A stretch of DNA of 64,000 nucleotides from Trebonia sp963734665 (GTDB taxonomy: Bacteria > Actinomycetota > Actinomycetes > Streptosporangiales > Streptosporangiaceae). The translations under genes were made by a program, and so were the position numbers. The notes under the pieces were generated by a model that had not been told where the DNA came from, made no database searches, and saw only the letters and a list, made by a program, of their open reading frames with translations. The stretch covers positions 1 through 64,000 of the forward strand of contig CAVTIR010000001.1 in assembly GCA_963734665.1 (NCBI GenBank), written 5' to 3'. Of this stretch, positions 56,315 through 62,640 are shown piece after piece; the stretch's first letter is position 1, and each line of letters opens with the position of its first letter.

Positions 56315-56938
56315 TTACTCGGCCGCGGACTCGGCGGGAGCCTCAGCGGCTTCGCCCTCCGCTGCCTCGCCCTCAGCGGCGGTCTCGCCGAGGTCGGCGC
56401 GCTGCTCGCCGATCACGTGCAGGACCAGGGCGTCGGGGTCGGTCACGAGCGTGGTGCCCTCCGGCAGCGCGATGTCCTTGGCGTGGACGGCCGTGCCGAT
56501 CTCCATGCCCTCGACATCCACGTCCACGCCGTCCGGGAGGTGCGTCGCCTCGGCCTCGACGGCGAGCTGCACGAGCTGCTGGTCGAGCAGGCCGCCGGAG
56601 AACACGTCACCGGACACCCGGACCGGGATTTCGACGGTGACCTTCTCACCGCTGCGGACCTGGATCAGGTCCACGTGCTCGATGGAGCCACGGATGGCGT
56701 CCCGCTGCACGGCCTTCGGCAGGGCAAGCACGGGCCTGCCCTCAAGGCCCGCGATGCTAATGAGCACGTTGGGGGTCTTCAGCGCGATCATGAGCTCGTG
56801 CCCCGGCAGTGTGAAGTGGCGGTTGTCTGCGCCGTGGCCGTACATGACAGCGGGCACACGACCCTCCCGGCGGATACGGCGGGACGGCCCCTTGCCGAAC
56901 TCGGTGCGCGGCTCAGCTTCGATACGGACCTCAGGCAC
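56315..56938 (-). CDS. rplY: Large ribosomal subunit protein bL25 (Ctc/TL5 form)
   Basis: This 207-residue 5S-rRNA-binding protein has an N-terminal L25 domain (PEVRIEAEPRTEFGKGPSRRIRREGRVPAVMYGHGADNRHF). A C-terminal TL5-type beta domain follows (VSGDVFSGGLLDQQLVQLAVEAEATHLPDGVDVDVEGMEIGTAVHAKDIALPEGTTLVTD). The acidic Ala/Glu tail (AAEGEAAEGEAAEAPAES) is usual in actinomycetes. GTG 56938 is the start. rplY-pth is a standard gene pair. Confidence 0.95.
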   Translation of the reverse strand: MPEVRIEAEPRTEFGKGPSRRIRREGRVPAVMYGHGADNRHFTLPGHELMIALKTPNVLISIAGLEGRPVLALPKAVQRDAIRGSIEHVDLIQVRSGEKVTVEIPVRVSGDVFSGGLLDQQLVQLAVEAEATHLPDGVDVDVEGMEIGTAVHAKDIALPEGTTLVTDPDALVLHVIGEQRADLGETAAEGEAAEGEAAEAPAESAAE

Positions 56939-56974
56939 GGTCAGTCACTCCTCATTGGGTACATGCAGTTATCT

Positions 56975-57004
56975 CCCGGGGGACGACCCCGTACCCCCGA
57001 TGCC
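56975..57004 (-). repeat. GC hairpin in the 5' region of rplY
   Basis: On the minus strand GGGG-TCGT-CCCC lies 37-66 bases before the rplY start and shares an adjacent CATCGGGGGTAC with the element at 31513-31543. A looser form (CCCCCGGGGACGCCCCC) occurs at 57075-57091, near the stop of the next regulator. Confidence 0.6.
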
Positions 57005-57094
57005 CGACCGACGGCAGACCCCCGCCACCGGATCGGACGGGAAGAGACGTCAGCGAAGTCTAGCCGGCAGTTAACCCCCGGGGACGCCCCCTTC

Positions 57095-60000
57095 CTAACC
57101 CCGACTGCGCGCTCGATGGCGAAAACCGCCATCAAATCGGGCGCGCGAGACGCATGCGGCTGTGCGCTTTCCGCAGCGCGCACTCCCGGCAAACTCCCCC
57201 GCGACTAACTTGGCCGTCAGCGACACTAGCAGTGAGGCCGATTCCGCTGCCCCGGTCCGATCACCGATCTGCTCGAATATTTTGGTCGCCTCGGCCAGGG
57301 ACGCACGTGCTCCGGTCATGTCGCCGGTCTCAGCCCGCGCCTCAGCTAGGTCCCTGAGCGTCCGCGCCTCGCCATCGAGCAATCCTGCTGCCCGGTGTTT
57401 GCTCAGAGCTTCCGTGAAGCTGGCTATCGCCTTATCGAGACAGCGCAGACGCAGGAACACGCGGCCAAGATTGTGCAGGGTAGCCCCTTCGACGTATCCG
57501 CCGATTTCACGGCAGATGTCACGGGCTTGGACATAGCACTCTTCGGCCGCGTCCAGATCGCCGAGTGCGAAGTAGACCTCACCGAGATTGTTGAGCGCGG
57601 CGCTGCGCAGTGAAGTCGCGCCCATCGGCTCGAGCAGGTCCGCGGCCCGACGCATGTACCGCAGCGCATCCTGGCCCGGCCCGTCCACGTTGAGGTGTCC
57701 TTCGCCGAGCGCAATGGCGGTCTGGGCCTGCCCCAGCGTGTCATCAAATTCCTGCCGGATAGAGAGCGCCTGCTCAAGGAGGCCGAAGGCCTCCGGATCC
57801 CGCAACCGGGCAAGCGCGAAGCCAAGCTGGTTGAGCACCCAGGCCTCGCCAAGCCGGTCGCCTACCTTGCGCGCGCTCTCCACGGCAACGCGGTGCGTGG
57901 TCACGCACTCCGCCCAGTTGCTCCGCCGGTTGAACACAGGGAACAGAGTGGGCGGGAGCCGCCAGGCGATATCGTGCAGACCCGCCGCAGCGGCCTGGCG
58001 CGCAGCGGCGACGAGGTTGGCCCGCTCATCGTCGTACCAGGCCAGCGCCTCGTCCACGCCGCCAAAGTCGAGCGCGGTGACGCCTTCCGCTGCAGGTTCG
58101 CGGGCTACTTGGTAGCGGTGCGGCGAGACCGTGTTGGCGGCGGCTTCCGCGGTGTCCAGGTACCACCCGAGGAGCCTGCCGACCGCCTCGGCCCGCGCGG
58201 CCTCCGGTTCCTCCGCCTCGGCGCGCTCGGTGGCATAGACCCGCAGCAGGTCGTGGAAGCGGTACCAGTCCGGGGCCGGCGACTCAAGCAGGTTGGCGTC
58301 GACCAGCGTCTCGAGCGCGTCGACGATACCGTCTTCCGGCACCCCGACCAGGGCCGCTGCGGCCGCCTGGCCGATCCACGACCCCTGCCACAGCCCGAGC
58401 AACCGGAAGACCCGGGCAGGATCCACGCCGCCGGCAGCCTGCCTGAGACTGCCGTAGCTGACCTGGAACGACGCCCGGACCGCGAGATCGCCGATGCTCA
58501 GCTCGTCCAAACGGCGGTGCTCGTTGCGAAGCCGGCCAGCCAGCGTCGCAATCCGCCACTGCCTGCGCGCCGCGAGCCGCGCCGCGCAGATCCGGATAGC
58601 CAGCGGCAGCCCAGCACAGGCGACCAGTACCTCGGCAGTGGCGTCCGGTTCAGCGGCCGCCCGCTCCTCGCCCACGATCCGGGAGAACAGCGCCAGCGCC
58701 TCAGTGTCCTCAAGCACGTTCAGGTCCACGAACCGGGTACTCACTAGGTCCGGGGTCCGGTTACGGGTGGTCACCAGGACCGCGCACGACGAGCTGCCAG
58801 GCAGAAGCGACCGGACCTGGGCCGCATCCTGGGCGTTATCGAGCAGGATCAGCACCCGGCGGCCGGTCAGCCGCGTCCGGTAGAGCGCGGCCCGCTCATC
58901 GTCCCGCGCCGGGACCTTGTCGCCCTCCACGCCCAGGTCCCGCAGGAACCGCGCCAGCACTTCGCCGGGCTCCGCCGGCTGCGCGCTCGCTCCGAGCAGG
59001 TCAACGTAAAGCTGGCCATCGGGGAACTCTCCGCGGACCCGATGCGCCGCGTGCACCGCGAGCGTGGTCTTGCCCAGGCCACCCGCCCCGTTTACCACCG
59101 CGATGCGGACCGCCCCGGTACTGCCCGCCGCCTCTCCCCCGACCAGTAGCGCGCACAAGTGCACGACATGCGTCTCACGGCCAGTGAAGTCCCCGATATC
59201 GGCAGGGAGCTGCATAGGACGCGGAACCCCTGGCGAAGGCCCCGCATCCGCCGCAGGCGCCCCCGCCCCAGCCAACGACCCGGCCACAGCAGACTCAGTG
59301 AAAGTACCGATCGCGATACTCCCTGGCGGCTCAGCGCGTGGCGCCGCAGCTGTTGCCCGACCCGATGCCGTCGTAGCGTCGGCCGTCGGATCCGCCCCGC
59401 CGTCGTCCGGCTGAGCGTCCGGTCGCGTTGGCGCCGCCGTGGTAATTCTGTCGGGGACGGCAGGTGCCTGGCCCGAGCGGCGCCTGGCGGACGCGGACGA
59501 CGCGTCGGCGGCGAGCAGCTCCGCGTACTGCCGCTGCAGCTCGCTGCCTGGATCTACGCCAAGCTCATCCGCTATCACCGCGCGGGCCTGCGCATACGTC
59601 TCAAGTGCCTCTGCCCGGCGGCCGGCCTCCTCAAGAGCGCGCATCAGCAGGGCCCAGAGCCTTTCCCGCAGCGGGTGCTCAGTCACCAGGCCACGCAGCT
59701 CGGTCACCACCTGAGCCGCCCTGCCGCACGCGAGGTCCGCCTCGACGCGCAACTCGGTCGTGTCAAGCCGCAGCTCACCCGCACGAGCGGCGTGGGTCTC
59801 AAGCAGCGGTGACGGCAGGACATCGGCGAGCAACAGCCCCCGCCACAGTCCAAGCGCCTCGCCGAGAAGCCTCGCGGCGCCCTCCGGATTGGCTGCGGCC
59901 AGCGCGGCCCTGCCACTTGCGACGAGCGACTCGAACACCTGGAAGTCCACGTCTCCCGGTGAGACGCGCAGCAGATAACCCGGTGCTCGGTGGACGAGCA

Positions 60001-60241
60001 CCTTGCCTTCTGTGTCGCCGAGAACCTCTTTCCGCAGCCGGTGCACGTAGATGCTGACCATATTGTTCGCCGTGCTCGGTGGGTTATCGCCCCACAGCTC
60101 GAACATCAGGCTCTCGGTCGACATGAGCTGGCCGGGCCGCACAAGCAGGCAGCCCAGCAGCGACCGCCATTTGGCGGCGCTGATCGCCGTCCAGCCGTCC
60201 GGGGACAGCACCTCAAGCGGCCCCAGGATGCGGAAGCGCAT
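57095..60241 (-). CDS. AfsR-like SARP regulator (wHTH-BTAD-NB-ARC-TPR)
   Basis: This 1,048-residue transcriptional activator has an N-terminal OmpR-type winged helix (residues 1-95, MRFRILGPLEVLSPDGW...NNMVSIYVHRLRKEV). The bacterial transcriptional activation domain runs to about 235 (VDFQVFESLVASGRAAL...ELGVDPGSELQRQYAELL), followed by a disordered Ala/Pro linker. The STAND ATPase carries P-loop GAGGLGKTTLA (about 383-392) and Walker B RRVLILLDNAQD (about 460). TPR repeats cover about 750-1010 (LNNLGEVYFALGDLDAAEECYVQARDIC, LHNLGRVFLRLRCLDKAIASF). AfsR-type proteins usually switch on antibiotic or morphogenesis genes. It is divergent from the tiny ORFs and MFS exporter and paralogous to the gene at 62641. 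Confidence 0.92.
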   Translation of the reverse strand: MRFRILGPLEVLSPDGWTAISAAKWRSLLGCLLVRPGQLMSTESLMFELWGDNPPSTANNMVSIYVHRLRKEVLGDTEGKVLVHRAPGYLLRVSPGDVDFQVFESLVASGRAALAAANPEGAARLLGEALGLWRGLLLADVLPSPLLETHAARAGELRLDTTELRVEADLACGRAAQVVTELRGLVTEHPLRERLWALLMRALEEAGRRAEALETYAQARAVIADELGVDPGSELQRQYAELLAADASSASARRRSGQAPAVPDRITTAAPTRPDAQPDDGGADPTADATTASGRATAAAPRAEPPGSIAIGTFTESAVAGSLAGAGAPAADAGPSPGVPRPMQLPADIGDFTGRETHVVHLCALLVGGEAAGSTGAVRIAVVNGAGGLGKTTLAVHAAHRVRGEFPDGQLYVDLLGASAQPAEPGEVLARFLRDLGVEGDKVPARDDERAALYRTRLTGRRVLILLDNAQDAAQVRSLLPGSSSCAVLVTTRNRTPDLVSTRFVDLNVLEDTEALALFSRIVGEERAAAEPDATAEVLVACAGLPLAIRICAARLAARRQWRIATLAGRLRNEHRRLDELSIGDLAVRASFQVSYGSLRQAAGGVDPARVFRLLGLWQGSWIGQAAAAALVGVPEDGIVDALETLVDANLLESPAPDWYRFHDLLRVYATERAEAEEPEAARAEAVGRLLGWYLDTAEAAANTVSPHRYQVAREPAAEGVTALDFGGVDEALAWYDDERANLVAAARQAAAAGLHDIAWRLPPTLFPVFNRRSNWAECVTTHRVAVESARKVGDRLGEAWVLNQLGFALARLRDPEAFGLLEQALSIRQEFDDTLGQAQTAIALGEGHLNVDGPGQDALRYMRRAADLLEPMGATSLRSAALNNLGEVYFALGDLDAAEECYVQARDICREIGGYVEGATLHNLGRVFLRLRCLDKAIASFTEALSKHRAAGLLDGEARTLRDLAEARAETGDMTGARASLAEATKIFEQIGDRTGAAESASLLVSLTAKLVAGEFAGSARCGKRTAACVSRARFDGGFRHRARSRG

Positions 60242-60543
60242 CAGGCCGACCCGTCCGAACGCACGTTCTCCTCCGCTTCCGGGTAAGGGCAAAACCCGGT
60301 CAGGCAAGAACCGCAGGTGGGTTCTAAGGGGGCCGCGGATGGAGTCTCCGGGCTTGTGTAGACCCCACTTAATCATGACTTAAGCGGGCCGTAAATCGGG
60401 CTTGGCCCGACTAGCGCCCGCACATGGGGTTCGGCGCGGACGGCAGCGAACCTGGCCGTTCGGCTTAAGCAGGACGCAAGTGGCGCCCGGCAGTCTGATT
60501 ACAGGTCAGCAACCGCCCCACAGACCGCCGCTAGGAGCCCGAA
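60242..60543. promoter_or_regulatory. Divergent regulatory region between SARP gene and tiny ORFs
   Basis: No gene is seen in this 302-base interval. It has CTTAAGC twice (about 60380 and 60464) and a small CGGGC-TTG-GCCCG hairpin near 60399. Promoters for both directions are expected here, and the repeated heptamer could be a SARP half-site, although it differs from the published AfsR sites I know. Confidence 0.4.
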
Positions 60544-60570
60544 ATGCGCGCAACCGTCGCCCCCGAGTAA
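60544..60570 (+). CDS. Tiny ORF 1: octapeptide MRATVAPE
   Basis: Eight codons plus TAA. AGGAG at 60533-60537 lies 6 bases before the ATG, ideal Shine-Dalgarno spacing. The peptide matches the pattern MR-x-T-x-x-P-(E/D) of two further ORFs downstream. Repetition of start, spacing, sequence pattern and TAA stop argues for translation. Confidence 0.6.
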   Translation: MRATVAPE

Positions 60571-60626
60571 CCCGCACCGCGCCCCAGCGGCCACCCGGCC
60601 AAGCAACTCACCACTAGGAGCCCCAA

Positions 60627-60653
60627 ATGCGCGAAACCGCTGAACCCGAGTAA
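60627..60653 (+). CDS. Tiny ORF 2: octapeptide MRETAEPE
   Basis: Eight codons plus TAA, with AGGAG at 60616-60620 and 6-base spacing. The region from CTAGGAGCCC to the stop is similar to that of tiny ORF 1, while the DNA between the ORFs is not, so selection or recent duplication is restricted to the ribosome site and peptide. Confidence 0.6.
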   Translation: MRETAEPE

Positions 60654-60698
60654 CCCCCAACCACAGCCCAAGCCAGCAGCCATCACAAGGAGGATGAA

Positions 60699-60725
60699 AT
60701 GCGCACCACCGCCGAACCCGATTAA
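60699..60725 (+). CDS. Tiny ORF 3: octapeptide MRTTAEPD
   Basis: Eight codons plus TAA, with the strongest ribosome site of the three (AAGGAGG at 60687-60693, 5 bases before the ATG). It differs from ORF 2 at two residues. It is followed by a hairpin and then the MFS exporter gene 95 bases downstream. Confidence 0.6.
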   Translation: MRTTAEPD

Positions 60726-60758
60726 TTCTCAATTCTCACCCAACTAAAGATTGTCTTT

Positions 60759-60793
60759 CCGAGGGGTGCGTGGCTTGAGCCGCGCACCCTCGG
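60759..60793 (+). promoter_or_regulatory. Hairpin between the tiny ORFs and the MFS gene
   Basis: CCGAGGGGTGCG (60759-60770) pairs with CGCACCCTCGG (60783-60793) with one bulge. It lies 33 bases after tiny ORF 3 and 27 before the exporter start. It may terminate or attenuate transcription; no T-run follows. Confidence 0.5.
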
Positions 60794-60820
60794 CGAATTT
60801 GGACACTAACCGGATCATTC

Positions 60821-62134
60821 ATGGAGACCATCGTGGCAGAAGGACAACAATCGACGGCCACCATCGAGGTGCCCGGATCACGGGAAGAACGCCTGCGCCG
60901 CATAGCAGGAACGCTAAGGAAGACAAATTTCAGGCTATTTTGGATCGGCGAGTCTACAAGCCAAATCGGTAGCGCCGTATCTTCGGTAGTGATTCCCCTT
61001 GTCGGCGTCAGCGTTCTTCATGCTGGAACATTCGCAATAGCCTTGTTGACCGCGGCGGGCTGGTTGCCCTGGCTGCTGTTCGGGCTGCCTGCCGGAGCTT
61101 GGGTCGACCGCTTCCCCAAGCGCACGTTGATGATCATTTGCGATCTAGTGTCTCTAGTATTGTTTGCAAGCATATCGATCAGCGCCTGGTTGGGAGTACT
61201 TACAGTCGCACAATTGCTACTCGTGGCCATGCTGGCCGGTCTTGTCAGCATATTTTTTAAGGCAGCGTTCCAAGCATATATCCCGCTACTACTCCAAAAA
61301 GACGAGCTGGTCGACGGAAATGCCAAGCTTCAGGCAAGCACAGCATTTGCGACGGTAAGCGGTCCGGGAATAGGCGGCGCAGTAGCTCAGTTCCTTGGTA
61401 TCGCGACTGGCGTCATACTCAACGCCGCTAGCTTTGCCGTATCAGCGATTTGCCTGCTTGCAACGCCTTCCAATGAGCCGGACTTCAGGACATCAAGACC
61501 CAAGCGAGAACTCGTCCAGGAGATCAGGGATGGACTGAGATTCCTCCTGCACGATCCCTACCTGCTCCCCCTGGCTGCCTTCACAGCGACTCTCGGCCTA
61601 GGGATTTCCAGCACCGATTCCCTAATGATCGTTTTCTACATCCGCACCGTCGGAATTACGTCAAGCGTAACTGGCATAATATTGGGCTTGCTGGGAGCAG
61701 GCGGACTGTTCGGCGCCGTTATCTCAGCACGCCTTGTTCGGAGATACGGCAGCGCTCGCGCGATGCTGATATGCCGGATTCTGCTATCTTTCGCACTTCT
61801 ATTCCCACTTACCACTCGCGGCGTTGGCCTGATATTTAGCGTTGGCTGGTTCATGGTGACCGTGGGGATTATCTCGGGGAACATAATATCGCTGTCGTTT
61901 AGACAAGCCCGATGCCCTGCCCAAATGCTTGGTAGAGTTAGCGCCACTTACTACACGATGACGTATTCGGCCATGGCACTAGGTGGGGCATTTGCCGGAG
62001 CACTGGGAACGTACCTTGGAGTCAGGCCCGGTTTGTGGGTGACTTGCGGGATCGTGGCCGGCTCCAGCGTCATACTTTACTTCTCACCAATACGTCACCT
62101 TCGCGAACTTCCAGAACCAGCCACGCTTGCTTGA
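60821..62134 (+). CDS. MFS transporter, EntS-like drug or peptide exporter
   Basis: This 437-residue protein has about 12 membrane helices. It shows LFWIGESTSQIGSAVSSVVIPLVGV (helix 1), the loop 2-3 motif GLPAGAWVDRFPKRTLMII, LQKDELVDGNAKLQASTAFATVSGPGIGGAV, and GLLGAGGLFGAVISARLVRRYGSARAML. This is the EntS/macrolide-exporter-like group of the major facilitator superfamily, often found next to biosynthetic genes as an exporter or self-resistance pump. The DNA is clearly AT-richer, with codons rare in the neighbours, so it was probably acquired. Start ATG 60821 is used; GTG 60833 is possible. The substrate is unknown. Confidence 0.88.
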   Translation: METIVAEGQQSTATIEVPGSREERLRRIAGTLRKTNFRLFWIGESTSQIGSAVSSVVIPLVGVSVLHAGTFAIALLTAAGWLPWLLFGLPAGAWVDRFPKRTLMIICDLVSLVLFASISISAWLGVLTVAQLLLVAMLAGLVSIFFKAAFQAYIPLLLQKDELVDGNAKLQASTAFATVSGPGIGGAVAQFLGIATGVILNAASFAVSAICLLATPSNEPDFRTSRPKRELVQEIRDGLRFLLHDPYLLPLAAFTATLGLGISSTDSLMIVFYIRTVGITSSVTGIILGLLGAGGLFGAVISARLVRRYGSARAMLICRILLSFALLFPLTTRGVGLIFSVGWFMVTVGIISGNIISLSFRQARCPAQMLGRVSATYYTMTYSAMALGGAFAGALGTYLGVRPGLWVTCGIVAGSSVILYFSPIRHLRELPEPATLA

Positions 62135-62286
62135 TCACATGTACGCAAATTGCGAATCTCATGCTGCGGATCCAGCCTGAGATCTAACCGGCTCGTGAAA
62201 CGTGCGTGCGGATACGAACGTTCCGCATCCGCACGCACAATCGGGCAGGGCGCTAGTCAGGCCAACCAACGTAACCCTGGGAAACC

Positions 62287-62488
62287 TCAGCCCTCGTCGT
62301 TTTCCACGTCCTCGGGGGTCTCCGTCGTCTCAGGAGTTTCCGTCGTCTCAGGAGTTTCCGTCGTCTCAGGAGTTTCCGTCGTCTCAGGAGTCCGTGGTTT
62401 CAGGAGTCTCCGTCGTCTCAGGAGTCTCGGTGGTCTCGGGGGTCTCCGTCGTCTCAGGAGCCGCCATCGTCTCAGAGGCTTCGCTCAT
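62287..62488 (-). pseudogene. Small PETTET-repeat ORF, frameshifted
   Basis: From ATG 62488, after AAGGA, the minus strand encodes MSEASETMAA, then four PETTET-type hexapeptides, and stops at 62384 (34 residues). A 2-base loss inside one repeat causes that stop; read through it, four more PETTET units and PEDVENDEG-stop follow to 62287, giving about 67 residues. The DNA has 18-bp units (GTCGTCTCAGGAGTTTCC on the plus strand). Slippage in such repeats could make length and frame variable. Repeat-built small acidic proteins occur beside AfsR (AfsS), which is the closest analogy; no homology is claimed. Confidence 0.55.
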
Positions 62489-62640
62489 TGCCCATCCTTC
62501 TTTTCTCTCGTCCCAGCAATGTCGGGCACACCTGTCAATCCCGCGTATCAGGGAGTTCAGACAGAAGCGTCCGTCCGAGATTGTAATGACCGCATGCCTC
62601 GTAATTGGACTAATTTGGGGAGCTGGCACGAAGTGTTGGC

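Noticed and set aside
57095..60241. STAND ATPase/TPR protein considered as an Avs-type antiphage sensor
   Set aside because: The N terminus is a clear winged-helix plus BTAD, the SARP/AfsR architecture, and no effector domain is present.
62311..62470. Regular 18-bp repeats considered as a CRISPR array
   Set aside because: The units are contiguous without spacers and encode PETTET hexapeptides in frame.
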